A model generated the notes under the pieces. That model did not search any database. It was not told where the DNA came from and was given only the letters and a program-made list of their open reading frames with translations. Position numbers and translations under genes: made by a program. This document shows positions 23,619-32,560 of a DNA stretch of 34,462 nt, in pieces (within the stretch, counting starts at the first letter, position 1; each line of letters begins with the position of its first letter). The DNA is from Magnetococcales bacterium (GTDB lineage Bacteria; Pseudomonadota; Magnetococcia; Magnetococcales; Magnetaquicoccaceae): positions 1 to 34,462 of the forward strand of contig JADGBT010000038.1 of NCBI GenBank assembly GCA_015231375.1, written 5' to 3'.

Positions 23619-23957
23619 TCACGACAGCGGATGGTCGGGCGTGGAGGCGGCCAGTTGGGGAGATTGATTGATCTCTTCCCGGATCTGTTGGGCAATCTCC
23701 CGCAACAAGGTGCCATACTCGTCCGGCGCCGCTTCGCGCAGGGCGTGGAGCGCCTTGCGGTACTCCTCCTGTTGGGCGTCGTATTCGGCCTGCAGACGGA
23801 ACAGCATGGATTGTGACATCGTATCCAGCCACGAGCCGTCACGAATGGCGGTGATGCGCGCCTCGGAGTGTCTGCGGAACGCCAAATGGGCCTGGATGCC
23901 AAGCCGTATGGCTTGTTCCATCTGCCCATTGAGGTTTGTTTTCTGCTGGTGATCCAT
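23619..23957 (-). CDS. Hypothetical helical protein (112 aa)
   Basis: Not recognised. It is charged and helical throughout: LAFRRHSEARITAIRDGSW, then a heptad-rich stretch (AEYDAQQEEYRKALHALREAA, then LLREIAQQIREEINQ) that probably forms a coiled coil. No signal peptide or membrane helix. Start is uncertain: ATG at 23957 (MDHQQKTN) follows GGTGGG, while ATGs at 23990 and 24026 are in frame and would add 11 or 23 residues. It lies between the yciI-like gene and rpoH, all on the minus strand. Confidence 0.55.
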   Translation of the reverse strand: MDHQQKTNLNGQMEQAIRLGIQAHLAFRRHSEARITAIRDGSWLDTMSQSMLFRLQAEYDAQQEEYRKALHALREAAPDEYGTLLREIAQQIREEINQSPQLAASTPDHPLS

Positions 23958-24140
23958 TCCCACCCAATGTCCATGCTGGATGAATATCATCCAATCTAGC
24001 TTACAGGTTTGCCTCTTGCGCGGCAAGGTGTGGAAACCTTGTGAAACGAAGAGTCATGGCATCGGGATGTTGGTTTTGTCTGTTATTATTGAAAGTCAAC
24101 ACACAATAAAATGGGATCACCTTTCTTTTTGGAAACCCCA

Positions 24141-25049
24141 TCAGGCCGGATCCGCGCTGCCCACAGCCAGCTCGCGACCGTCGGGAATGGTTTCCAGAAA
24201 GGCCCTGAGCTTTTCCAGGGCGCGTTTTTCGATCTGTCGGACCCGTTCCCGGCTGATGGAAAGGGTCTGGGCCAGGGTGTCCAGGGTCTTTTGCCGGTCG
24301 GTCAGGAAACGGTGGGTGATGATCATCTGTTCCCGGGGGTTCAGACGGCTCAACCCTTGGCGGATCATGTCGCGGGTGCGACTGTGGTGTTCCTGGGCCA
24401 GGGCCGCGTGTTCCTGGTTGGGGCGATGGTCCGGGATCAAGTCGATGATCTCCCCCTCTTCTTCCAGGATGGTCTGGTTGAGGGAGGTGTCGGCGCCGCT
24501 CATGCGACCGTCCATCTCGATGATGGTGGCCGCGTCGGTGCCGAATTTCTTCGCCAACTCCTCGGCCTCTTCCCAGTTGAGGGGCAGGGAGGAGTCCTTG
24601 GCCTGACGCAGCTTGAAGAACAGTTGCCGCTTGAGCTGGGTGGTGGCGATCTTCACCATGCGCCAGGAGTTGAGAATGAATTCGTGAATCGAGGCGCGAA
24701 TCCACCACACCGCGTAAGACGACAGCCGGTTGCCCAGGGATGGATCGAATTTCTTGACCGCGTGCATCAGTCCCACGGTTCCTTCCTGGACCAGATCGGG
24801 CAGATGCAGTTGATAGTTGCCATATTCGCGGGCGATTTTCAGCACCAGCCGCAGATAGGCGTTGACGAGTGTATGGGCTGCTTCCAGATCGTTGTGCTGC
24901 CGGTAACGGTTGGCCAGTTCCTTCTCCTCGTCGGCGGACAGGAGCGGCGCCTGATGGGCGTGCAGGACAAATTGACGGAAGCCCGCTCCGTTGTCGGTGT
25001 GGGACAGATCGAAGGAACGGTGCAACGCCACGGGATGGTTCATCGTCAT
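24141..25049 (-). CDS. rpoH: Heat-shock RNA polymerase sigma factor RpoH (sigma32, 302 aa)
   Basis: Directs RNA polymerase to heat-shock promoters. Region 2 reads LRLVLKIAREYGNYQLHLPDLVQEGTVGLMHAVKKFDPS and SSYAVWWIRASIHEFIL. The RpoH box is present as QLFFKLRQAK, which separates it from RpoD/RpoS. Region 4 reads LNPREQMIITHRFL and TLSISRERVRQIEKRALEKLR. Length is typical for RpoH. The frame is open to 25511, but ATG at 25049 is chosen: GGAGAG lies 6 nt upstream and the protein then begins as in the family. It follows the FAD/Fe-S dehydrogenase gene by about 100 nt and appears to have its own promoter in that gap. Confidence 0.96.
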   Translation of the reverse strand: MTMNHPVALHRSFDLSHTDNGAGFRQFVLHAHQAPLLSADEEKELANRYRQHNDLEAAHTLVNAYLRLVLKIAREYGNYQLHLPDLVQEGTVGLMHAVKKFDPSLGNRLSSYAVWWIRASIHEFILNSWRMVKIATTQLKRQLFFKLRQAKDSSLPLNWEEAEELAKKFGTDAATIIEMDGRMSGADTSLNQTILEEEGEIIDLIPDHRPNQEHAALAQEHHSRTRDMIRQGLSRLNPREQMIITHRFLTDRQKTLDTLAQTLSISRERVRQIEKRALEKLRAFLETIPDGRELAVGSADPA

Positions 25050-25101
25050 CGCAGGCTCTCCAATCGTTGGGAAAAGTGAAAAACGCCTCCTTGGCCCCTT
25101 G

Positions 25102-25130
25102 GATATATCCACGCCCCGTCCGGTTTCAAG
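25102..25130 (-). promoter_or_regulatory. Candidate rpoH promoter with heat-shock-like -35
   Basis: On the minus strand CTTGAAA (25130-25124) is followed after a 16-nt spacer by TATATC (25107-25102), about 50 nt before the rpoH start. TTGAAA/TATATC fits sigma70. CTTGAAA is also the exact sigma32 -35 core, but no CCCCAT-like -10 is seen. Confidence 0.5.
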
Positions 25131-25150
25131 AGGGGCGCGAAAAAAAATTT

Positions 25151-28100
25151 TTAGAGCAAGACCCGTTCCAGTCCGCCCCGTTCCATGCGCTGCAAAAAGG
25201 TCTCCCGCCACGACTCGCCCAGCAGGGCGCGGGTCAGCTCCACCACCAGGAAGTCGGTCGTGGTGTTCTCCAGGCGGGAAAGACCCTGGTAACAGGAGGG
25301 ACACGCGGTGAGAATCCGCGCCGACTCTCCGGGATCGCGGGTGCGGTTGAGTTCGGTCTCCTTGCGGTAGCGCACCTGCGCGGAAATGTCGGGACGGGAA
25401 ACCGAAAAGGTTCCGGCCTCGCCGCAACAGCGATCCGCCAGCACCGCCGGGCGTCCTGTCAGGGTCGCGGCCACCACCAGGGGAGGATGGACCTTCATGG
25501 GGGAGTGGCACGGGTCGTGGAATACCACCGGCTCCCGGTTGGACGACTGCATGCGTACCCCCTTTTCCATCAGGTATTCATGGACATCCAGCAGACGGCA
25601 GCCGGGAAAGATGGTCTCGAAGTGATATTTTTCCAACTGGTCCAGACAGGTGCCGCATGAGACCACCACGGTCTGGATCTCCATGTGGCTCAGGGCGTGA
25701 GCCACCCGATGAAACAGCACCCGGTTGCGCATGGTGATCTGACGGCCCAGCGTTTCGAGTCCCGACGCGCTTTGGGGAAATCCGCAGCAGATCGCCCCCG
25801 GTGGCAGCACCACCTGCGCGCCCACATGCAGCATCATGGCGATGGAGGCCAGAGAGATGTCGGAAAACAGCCGTTCGCACCCGCAGCCGGGAAAATAGAA
25901 CACGCTTTCGAGTTTGGGTTCCCAGCGGTCCGGATCGCGCAGCACCGGAATGATGCCGGGATCTTCGATATCCAGAAATCCCCGCGCCGAACGGCTGGGC
26001 AATCCGGAGGGCAGAGGACGCTCCAGCAGGGGAATCACCTGTTCCACCAGATTGGGCGCCCGGCCCGCCGCAGCTTTGGGAGGCTCTTCCGGGTGGCGAT
26101 GGCTGTGGCTGAGTTGTTTCCAGAGTCGATGGGCCCAGCGTTGCGCCGCGTACCCCCCGAGAATGAAAAACTGGCGGGCCAGCCGGATGGCCCTCGGATC
26201 CGTGGCCGACAAAAACGCCAGCGCCAGCCGATGGCCGATTCGGCCCGAACGCCGGGTGCGACTCTTGAGCAGTTCCCGCATGCGCATGGTGACGGCGGCG
26301 AAGTCGATGTTCACCGGGCACGGGGTGGAGCAACGCCGACAGATGGTGCAATGATCGGCCAGATCGGTCAGGGCGTTGAAGTGGCTCAAGGAGACCTTGC
26401 GACGGGCCTGCTCTTCGTACAGGAACGCCTCGATGATCATGCCGGTGGCCAGAATCTTGTCGCGGGGCGAGTAGAGCAGATTGGCGCGCGGCACCTGGGT
26501 CGAGCAGACCGATTTGCATTTGCCGCAGCGCAGACAGTTGCGCACGTCGTCGTTCAACGCACCCATGGCGCTCTCCCGCAGGATCAGCGCCTCTTGCTGC
26601 ACCAGACGCAACGAGGGGGTGTAGGCGCTGTAGGCCATGGATTGCGGCAACAGCTTGTCCGGGTTGAAGCGTCCGGCAGGGTCGGCGATCTGCTTGTAGC
26701 GGGCGAAGGCTTCGACGATTTCCGGATCCAGATAGCGGAATTTGGTCAGGCCGATGCCGTGTTCCCCGGAGACGCAGCCGTCCAGGGAGATGGCCAGCGC
26801 CATGATTTGATCCACGATCCGCTCCGCCTCTTGCAACATTTCGTAGTCGTTGGAGTTGACCGGAATGTTGGTGTGGACGTTGCCGTCTCCGGCGTGCATG
26901 TGCAAGGCGACGAAAAGACGCCGGGTGCGCACCGTATGATGGATCTCCTCCAGCTCTTTTCGGACCCCTTCCCACAACTCGCCGCCAAAGGCGTTGTTCA
27001 AGGAACGTTGCACCTCCTGACGAAAGGAGATGCGCAATTCGCGACGCAGCAGCAGATCGCTCAGCAGCAGACCGGGTCGGGCCTGTTCCGGGCCGTCGAG
27101 CAGTTCGGGATGGTCGATGGCCGGGGCGTCGAACTGGGCGAGAATCGCGCTCCAGCGACTGCGCACCCGACCGAGCAGAGCCAGTCCCGCCTCCCGTTTG
27201 GCCGCCACCGAGGCCAGACTTTCGGCGCTGTTGGGATAGCCCGAAGGGAGACTGCGGGCAAAGGATTCCCCTCCCAGATAGGCTTCCATGGCGTCGAGCA
27301 TGCGGATCTTGTTGCGGATCGACTGGACGATGTTGATGCGTTCGATGCCAGTGTTGTACTCGGCGAGTCGTTCCAGGGGGATGACCACGTCTTCGTTGAT
27401 CTTGAAGGCGTTGGTATGGGCGGCGATGGCCGCCGTGCGGGAGCGGTCGGCCCAGTAGCGCGCCCGCTCCTCCGCGCTGACGGCGATGAAACCCTCTCCA
27501 TCCCGCGCCCGCGCCAGTTCGGTGACATGCTGGGCCGCCTGCGCCACCAGCGCCTCGTCATCGCCGATGATATCCGCCAGAATGGCCATTTTGGGGTGTT
27601 CGCCGCGCGAGGCCTTGACGTTGTAGCCCACGGCGCGCAGATAACGTTCGTCCAGGTGTTCCAGTCCGGCGCAGGCCACGCCGGGAGTGGCTTCCAGGTA
27701 GTTCTTGGTCTCGACGATGGCGGGCACGGCCTTGGAAAGATCCGCCCCGAAGAACTCCAGACAGACTGTCCGGGTGTGGCGGGATTTGGGGTGCAGCACG
27801 AACACCGCGCTGGTGATCAGGCCGTCGCAGCCCTCTTTTTGAATGGCGGGCAGACCGGCCAGCGCCTTGTTGGTGACATCCTTGCCCAGTCCGGATTTGC
27901 GGAACTGTCCGGTGGGAATGACCAGCAGGGCGGGATCTCCCACCGGGATCTGACCATCCGTGCCGTAGCGGGTGACGCGGAAACGGGCCTCCGGCAGCAC
28001 GTGGATCTTGCCCAGGTTGTGATCGAGCCGTTCCACCTCCAGCCAGCCTCCGTCCGGGGTGGCCATGCGCCAGGAGAGCAGATTGTCCAGGGTGGTGCCC

Positions 28101-28972
28101 CACAGCACCGCTTTTTTGCCACCGGCGTTCATGGCGATGTTGCCACCGATGGTCGAGGCGCTTTTCGAGGTGGGATCCACCGCGAATACCACGCCGGCGG
28201 CGGCGGCGGCCTCTTCGACCCGCGCGGTAACCGCTCCGGCTCCCACCCGGATGGCGGAGACCGGATGGTTCAATCCTGGCGGAGTGACGCTTTCCACCGG
28301 GCCGATGGAGTCGAGTTTTTCGGTGTTGATGATCACCGTATCCGGATGCAACGCCACCCCCGAGCCGGTATAACCGGTGCCGCCCCCCCGGGGGATGATG
28401 GGCAGTCCCAGTTCGCCGCATACCGCCACCAGGGCGGCCACTTCCTCTTCGTGATCGGGCTTGAGCACCAGGGCCGGGCACTCCACCCGCCAGTCCGTGG
28501 CGTCGGTGATGTGGGCCACCCGCGCCATGGGGGTGAAGTCGATGTTCTCGGCGCGGGTGACCCGTTCAAAGGCGTGACGGGCCTTGCGTCGCATGGACTC
28601 GCGCCGGGGGAACCAGTCGCCGAAGGCCTGGACCGCCTCCCGCAGCTTGTCCACCAGTTGGAACACCAGCGGATTGCCCTTGGCCCGGTCCACGATCAGT
28701 TGGATGCGTTGGGTCATGCTCTCCAGCAACGAGGCGAGCCGCTTGGGATGGTCCAGCAGATCCTCTTGCAAGAAGGGATTGCGGGTGACCACCCACAAAT
28801 CCCCGAGAATCTCGAAGAGCATGCGGGCCGAACGTCCGGTTTCCCGTTTGCCGCGCAGGGTTTCCAGGGTTTCCCACATCGGGGCGCCGAGAAAGCGGAT
28901 CACGATCTCCCGGTCGGAAAACGAGGTGTAATTGTATGGAATTTCCCTGATTTTTGCTGTCTGGTGTCCCAC
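25151..28972 (-). CDS. FAD-linked 2-hydroxyacid (D-lactate/glycolate-type) dehydrogenase fused to Fe-S and CCG domains (1273 aa)
   Basis: Domains in order: a DUF3683-like N-terminus (REIPYNYTSFSDREIVIRFLG); an FAD-binding PCMH domain (about 165-345, IPRGGGTGYTGSGVAL and STIGGNIAMNAGG); and an FAD-oxidase C-terminal domain to about 780 (HMHAGDGNVHTNIPVN, SGEHGIG). Two 4Fe-4S motifs follow: CLRCGKCKSVC at about 814 and CTICRRCSTPCPVN at about 880. Then come cysteine-rich CCG motifs (FPGCGCERL about 1030, SCGTCLDQL about 1107, CCGEAGTFS about 1180). This is GlcD plus GlcF in one chain; it should oxidise a 2-hydroxyacid and pass electrons to quinone. D-lactate or glycolate are guesses. Start is GTG at 28972 with AAGGGATG upstream. 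Confidence 0.9.
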   Translation of the reverse strand: MGHQTAKIREIPYNYTSFSDREIVIRFLGAPMWETLETLRGKRETGRSARMLFEILGDLWVVTRNPFLQEDLLDHPKRLASLLESMTQRIQLIVDRAKGNPLVFQLVDKLREAVQAFGDWFPRRESMRRKARHAFERVTRAENIDFTPMARVAHITDATDWRVECPALVLKPDHEEEVAALVAVCGELGLPIIPRGGGTGYTGSGVALHPDTVIINTEKLDSIGPVESVTPPGLNHPVSAIRVGAGAVTARVEEAAAAAGVVFAVDPTSKSASTIGGNIAMNAGGKKAVLWGTTLDNLLSWRMATPDGGWLEVERLDHNLGKIHVLPEARFRVTRYGTDGQIPVGDPALLVIPTGQFRKSGLGKDVTNKALAGLPAIQKEGCDGLITSAVFVLHPKSRHTRTVCLEFFGADLSKAVPAIVETKNYLEATPGVACAGLEHLDERYLRAVGYNVKASRGEHPKMAILADIIGDDEALVAQAAQHVTELARARDGEGFIAVSAEERARYWADRSRTAAIAAHTNAFKINEDVVIPLERLAEYNTGIERINIVQSIRNKIRMLDAMEAYLGGESFARSLPSGYPNSAESLASVAAKREAGLALLGRVRSRWSAILAQFDAPAIDHPELLDGPEQARPGLLLSDLLLRRELRISFRQEVQRSLNNAFGGELWEGVRKELEEIHHTVRTRRLFVALHMHAGDGNVHTNIPVNSNDYEMLQEAERIVDQIMALAISLDGCVSGEHGIGLTKFRYLDPEIVEAFARYKQIADPAGRFNPDKLLPQSMAYSAYTPSLRLVQQEALILRESAMGALNDDVRNCLRCGKCKSVCSTQVPRANLLYSPRDKILATGMIIEAFLYEEQARRKVSLSHFNALTDLADHCTICRRCSTPCPVNIDFAAVTMRMRELLKSRTRRSGRIGHRLALAFLSATDPRAIRLARQFFILGGYAAQRWAHRLWKQLSHSHRHPEEPPKAAAGRAPNLVEQVIPLLERPLPSGLPSRSARGFLDIEDPGIIPVLRDPDRWEPKLESVFYFPGCGCERLFSDISLASIAMMLHVGAQVVLPPGAICCGFPQSASGLETLGRQITMRNRVLFHRVAHALSHMEIQTVVVSCGTCLDQLEKYHFETIFPGCRLLDVHEYLMEKGVRMQSSNREPVVFHDPCHSPMKVHPPLVVAATLTGRPAVLADRCCGEAGTFSVSRPDISAQVRYRKETELNRTRDPGESARILTACPSCYQGLSRLENTTTDFLVVELTRALLGESWRETFLQRMERGGLERVLL

Positions 28973-29387
28973 GGTGTTTCATCCCTTGTGTGCGAGCGGT
29001 CGTGGGCCGGTCGGTGTGGCGTTGAGGCCCTGCATGGGGATCCGACTGACACCGGCACGCTGCAAAGTGGTGAGAAAGCTGTCAACAGGATATATCAACC
29101 TGGCCTTCATTCCAATGGATTCCGGAGCGTCGTTTTTCAACCCGATGGCGGTTTCGTTTTGGGTTGAAGACCGACGCCAATCATGGGCCCAACCGGGGAG
29201 ACGGCGGAAATGAGAGTTTTGCGGTCGGGGGGCGCAAGCAAGGGAGCAGGACGGAAACATTTTGACCCCGGTGCCCCCGTGAAGCCGGGCACCGGGTGTT
29301 CTTGTTATGGGAAGAGCGGCGCATCTTGGGGAATGGCTGGAAAGCTCCATCCGGCGGGGATGCGACCGGGCCAGGAGTGGGGCGGCG
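28973..29387. other. 415-nt gap between two minus-strand genes
   Basis: A minus-strand open frame (28979-29350) ends 6 nt before the dehydrogenase start, but it has no ribosome site and no recognisable protein. I treat the gap as the leader/promoter region of the dehydrogenase. It contains one strong hairpin (29267-29296), listed separately; nothing else is clear. Confidence 0.4.
29267..29306. terminator. Strong hairpin, probable terminator of the thioredoxin-like gene
   Basis: CCCGGTGCCC (29267-29276) and GGGCACCGGG (29287-29296) are perfect complements around a 10-nt loop. On the plus strand it is followed by TGTTCTTGTT. On the minus strand it lies about 90 nt after the thioredoxin-like stop but lacks a clear T-run. 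Confidence 0.55.
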
Positions 29388-29939
29388 TCACTCCTTCCAC
29401 TTGATGCTGCATCCCATGGTGGTGTTTTGATGGCTGGCCACCGGGTGGCCTTCCAGCAGGGCCAGGATCGCCTCTTTCAACTCCTCCTTGCGCACGGCGG
29501 CGGGGTTGCGGGGGCTGTCGTCCAGGCGGCCCCGGTAGCGGAGTTTGCGTTCCTGGTCGTAGACGAAGAAATCCGGGGTGCAGACCGCGCCATAATCCTT
29601 GGCGGTCTGTTGGGTGGCGTCGTAGAGATAATCGAACGGATAGCCCTTTTTCTTCGCCTTGGCTTGCATGTTGGCAAAGCTGTCTTCCGGATAGTTGGTG
29701 GGGTCGTTGCTGCTGATGCCCACAAACCCCACCTTTTTGGATGCCAACGCGCGCCCCAGGGCGATGAGGCGATCCTCGATGGCCTGCACATAAGGACAAT
29801 GGTTGCAGATGAACATCACCACCAGGACCGGGCAGTCCCGGTATTGGTCCAGGGTGTGGGTTTTGCCGTCCACGCCGGGAAGCGCGAAGTCCGGAGCTGA
29901 TGCGCCCAGTTCACCGGGGGGTGAGTGCAAAAGAACCAT
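29388..29939 (-). CDS. Thioredoxin-fold (AhpC/TSA-like) protein with CNHC motif (183 aa)
   Basis: Redoxin-type protein: APDFALPGVDGKTHTLDQYRD, then VVMFICNHCPYVQAIEDRL with C45-x-x-C48 (CNHC) at the thioredoxin active-site position, VGISSNDPTNYPEDS, and the cis-Pro segment CTPDFFVYD. This subfamily (CNHCP) is usually annotated as thioredoxin family or peroxiredoxin-like; substrate unknown. No signal peptide, so cytoplasmic. ATG at 29939 is chosen because GGGAGA lies about 7 nt upstream. It starts just downstream of epmA on the same strand, separated by about 70 nt. Confidence 0.88.
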   Translation of the reverse strand: MVLLHSPPGELGASAPDFALPGVDGKTHTLDQYRDCPVLVVMFICNHCPYVQAIEDRLIALGRALASKKVGFVGISSNDPTNYPEDSFANMQAKAKKKGYPFDYLYDATQQTAKDYGAVCTPDFFVYDQERKLRYRGRLDDSPRNPAAVRKEELKEAILALLEGHPVASHQNTTMGCSIKWKE

Positions 29940-30008
29940 GAATGTATCTCCCAAGAAAATGGCTGGATTATGGAATGATGATGTCAATCGGTGGGGGAAA
30001 TGCAATTT

Positions 30009-30962
30009 TCATGCACGATCCGTCGGAAAGGCGAGAACATCGGCGATCCGGTCGGTGCCCAGCGCGAGCATGACCAGTCGATCCACCCCCAACGCGGCGC
30101 CGGCTGTCCGGGGAAGTCCGCTGCGCAAGGCGGCCAGAAAATGCGCATCCACCGGTAGGGAAGGCAGATTGAGCGTGGCGCGTTTCCGGTTGGCCTGATG
30201 CAGACGGGTGGCCTGTTCGTGGCCGTCGGTGAGTTCCTGATAGCCGTTGATCAGCTCCATGCCCCGGACATACAGCTCGAAACGCAACGCCGTGGCCGGA
30301 GGAGTGGGGTCGATTTCGGCCATGGCGGCCCGTTCGGCGGGAAAACGGGTCAAGAACACCAACCCTCCCGCCTCCTGGAAGGCCGGTTCCACCCGTTCGG
30401 TCAACAGCAGATCCAGCAATCCCAGGCGGTCCAGGCGTTCCGGAGGGGGAAAGGGCAGGGCGCGGATCAACGCCTCCTCTGGATCCGAGAAGGGATCGAC
30501 GCCGGCAAACCGGCGCATCGCTGCGGCGAAGGTCCACTCCTGGACCGGCATGGCACCCAGAACCGCCTGAAGCAGTTGGGCGCTTTCGGTCATCAGCTCC
30601 CGCCAGCTCCAGCCGGGCCGGTACCATTCCAGCATGGTGAATTCCGGATTGTGCCGCTGCCCCGCCTCTCCGGCGCGAAAGGCCTTGGCGATTTGATAGA
30701 TGGGTCCGGAACCGGCGGCCAGCAACCGCTTCATCGCGGTTTCCGGAGAGGTGGACAGATACCATCCGGCGCATCCGACGGGTTCGATGGACTCATCCGG
30801 GACCGCGCCAGGACTCAACAGCGGCGTTTCCACCTCCAGCACCTGGCGTGCGGCGAAGAAATCCCGCAGACGTTTCAGGGTCGCGGCGCGCGCGGCCAGT
30901 CCCGCCGGACCGGCCGTCGGTCGCCAGAGTTCCTCAGGGTCACTCCTTGGCACGTTCCACAT
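30009..30962 (-). CDS. epmA: EF-P lysine-lysyltransferase EpmA (PoxA/GenX/YjeA, 317 aa)
   Basis: A class II lysyl-tRNA-synthetase paralogue without the anticodon-binding domain. It activates (R)-beta-lysine and attaches it to the conserved Lys of EF-P. VLEVETPLLSPGAVPDESIEPV, YLSTSPETAMKRLLAAG, motif 2 FRAGEAGQRHNPEFTMLEW, ELINGYQELTD and motif 3 GAALGVDRLVMLALG are all visible. Length matches E. coli EpmA (325 aa). ATG at 30962 overlaps the end of efp by 23 nt; a GTG 9 nt further in is possible. The upstream in-frame extension to 31097 lies within efp and is not translated. Confidence 0.95.
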   Translation of the reverse strand: MWNVPRSDPEELWRPTAGPAGLAARAATLKRLRDFFAARQVLEVETPLLSPGAVPDESIEPVGCAGWYLSTSPETAMKRLLAAGSGPIYQIAKAFRAGEAGQRHNPEFTMLEWYRPGWSWRELMTESAQLLQAVLGAMPVQEWTFAAAMRRFAGVDPFSDPEEALIRALPFPPPERLDRLGLLDLLLTERVEPAFQEAGGLVFLTRFPAERAAMAEIDPTPPATALRFELYVRGMELINGYQELTDGHEQATRLHQANRKRATLNLPSLPVDAHFLAALRSGLPRTAGAALGVDRLVMLALGTDRIADVLAFPTDRA

Positions 30963-31512
30963 ACTGCCCGGTACGGGTGTCCACGCGGATTTTCTCCCCT
31001 TCGTTGATGAACAGGGGAACCTTGACCTCGGCGCCGGTTTCCAGGGTGGCGGGCTTGGTGGCGCCGGAAACCGTATCCCCCTTGATGCCCGGATCACACT
31101 TGGTGATGGTCAGAATCACAAACGACGGCGGCATGACGGCAATGGCGCGATTTTTCCAGAGCGTGACCATATAGGTCTCCTGCTCCTTGAGCCAGAAATG
31201 GGAATCCCCCACCTGTTTTTCGTCCAGGACGGACTGCTCGTAGCTGGCCGGATCCATGAAATTCCAGAAGCCGGCGTCGTGATACAAAAATTGCATATCC
31301 TTGTCCATGACATCGGCTTTGATGACGCTTTCGCTGGATTTGAAGGTCCGTTCGATCACGCGGCCATCGATCAGGTTCTTGATTTTGATCTTGGTGAAGG
31401 CCTGTCCCTTGCCGGGCTTGACGAACTGGGCATCCACGATGATCCAGGGAGCGTCGTCGATTTCCACGCGGACGCCTTGACGCAGTTGGTTATGATTGAG
31501 CATGTCACTCAT
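30940..31512 (-). CDS. efp: Translation elongation factor P (190 aa)
   Basis: EF-P relieves ribosome stalling at consecutive prolines. The KOW-like first domain contains VKPGKGQAF, with K35 the residue lysylated by EpmA. LIDGRVIERTFKSSE, PPSFVILTITKCDPGIKGDT and KVPLFINEGEKIRVDTRTGQYVER follow. A lysylation-type EF-P is expected because epmA and epmB adjoin. Start is ATG at 31512 (MSDMLNHNQL); an ATG three codons further in is also possible. The region between this start and the divergent epmB is only 32 nt. Confidence 0.96.
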   Translation of the reverse strand: MSDMLNHNQLRQGVRVEIDDAPWIIVDAQFVKPGKGQAFTKIKIKNLIDGRVIERTFKSSESVIKADVMDKDMQFLYHDAGFWNFMDPASYEQSVLDEKQVGDSHFWLKEQETYMVTLWKNRAIAVMPPSFVILTITKCDPGIKGDTVSGATKPATLETGAEVKVPLFINEGEKIRVDTRTGQYVERAKE

Positions 31513-31524
31513 TTTGAATACAAT
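31496..31524 (+). promoter_or_regulatory. Promoter for epmB overlapping the efp start
   Basis: TTGAGC (31496-31501) and TACAAT (31519-31524) are 17 nt apart, a good sigma70 pair. The -35 lies inside the first codons of the opposite efp gene, so the two promoters are likely mutually exclusive or interfere. Confidence 0.55.
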
Positions 31525-31544
31525 TTCCTTAAGGCGGTTGGTTC

Positions 31545-32543
31545 ATGAAAGGTCAACGGATGACACCCTTTTCCCAGTATACCCCCAAAGCGGCGTCAGA
31601 TCACCCTGTCGTGAACTCCCTGGAGCCACGATTGCGGAATTTGTCCCCGGAGGCCCGGGAAGCGGCGCGTCATTTTCCTTTTCTGGTGCCCGAGGCCCTG
31701 GCCAGTCGCATCGACTGGGAACAAGACGGACCCTTGACGCGGGCCTATCTGCCGTCCGCCGAGGAGTTGACACGGGTTGCCGGGGATTCGACCGATCCTT
31801 TGGACGAGGCCGCAGCCCGGATCGTGCCGGGTTTGATCATCAAATATCCAGGGCGCGCCTTGTTGAAGGTAACGGCGGGGTGTGCCATTCATTGCCGTTT
31901 CTGCTTTCGGCGCCACGCCCGCAACGACGCTTTGCCCAGGAAATGTCGGGAGTGGGAGCCGGCCCTGAGCGCCATCGAGGCCGATGGCTCCTTGCGGGAG
32001 GTGATTCTGTCCGGCGGCGACCCCCTGACCCTTTCGGATCGACGCCTGGCCCGGCTGACCCGGCGTTTGGCCGCCATTCCCCATCTGACCCGGTTGCGGA
32101 TTCATACCCGCATGCCGGTGGTCACCCCGGAACGGGTCACCGTCCGGCTGATTCGTTGGCTGCAAGCCACCCGTTTGACCCCGTTCGTGGTGGTGCATGT
32201 CAACCACGCCGATGAGCTGGATTCAAGGGCTAAAGCGGCTTTGGCGTCGCTGGTGGATGCGGGGATTCCGGTCTTGAATCAGTCGGTGCTGCTCCGAGGG
32301 ATCAATGATGACCCGGAAATTCTGGCGACCTTGTTCGAGACCTTGATCGATATGCGAGTTATCCCTTATTATCTTCACATGTTGGATCCCGTGGCCGGTG
32401 CCGCCCATTTTGGGGTGAGCGAGGCGCGCGCTCTGGCCTTGATGGCCGATCTGGGCACCCGCCTGCCCGGATACGGTTTGCCCCGTCTGGTGCGGGAGTG
32501 GCCCGGCGGGACGGGCAAACGGTGGTTGCCGTTTCACGGATAA
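31545..32543 (+). CDS. epmB: EF-P (R)-beta-lysine synthase EpmB (lysine 2,3-aminomutase-like, 332 aa)
   Basis: Radical-SAM, PLP enzyme making (R)-beta-lysine for EpmA. The 4Fe-4S motif is C113-x3-C117-x2-C120 (CAIHCRFCFRR). LIIKYPGRALLKVT precedes it; VILSGGDPLTLSD, LRIHTRMPVV and FVVVHVNHADEL follow. The PLP-binding region and LPRLVREWPGG lie near the C-terminus. It is divergent from efp. The listed ATG has AAGGCGG upstream; an ATG at 31560 with AAAGG 7 nt before it is an equally good start given where the likely promoter sits. Confidence 0.95.
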   Translation: MKGQRMTPFSQYTPKAASDHPVVNSLEPRLRNLSPEAREAARHFPFLVPEALASRIDWEQDGPLTRAYLPSAEELTRVAGDSTDPLDEAAARIVPGLIIKYPGRALLKVTAGCAIHCRFCFRRHARNDALPRKCREWEPALSAIEADGSLREVILSGGDPLTLSDRRLARLTRRLAAIPHLTRLRIHTRMPVVTPERVTVRLIRWLQATRLTPFVVVHVNHADELDSRAKAALASLVDAGIPVLNQSVLLRGINDDPEILATLFETLIDMRVIPYYLHMLDPVAGAAHFGVSEARALALMADLGTRLPGYGLPRLVREWPGGTGKRWLPFHG

Positions 32544-32560
32544 GAGGGCTTGAGGCTTCT

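Noticed and set aside
25685-29167. 1160-aa antisense frame over the FAD/Fe-S dehydrogenase
   Set aside because: The minus-strand frame shows all FAD, Fe-S and CCG motifs in order; the antisense frame has none.
28979-29350. Minus-strand frame ending 6 nt before the dehydrogenase
   Set aside because: Position is suggestive, but no ribosome site, no recognisable motif and the frame crosses the strong hairpin at 29267-29296.
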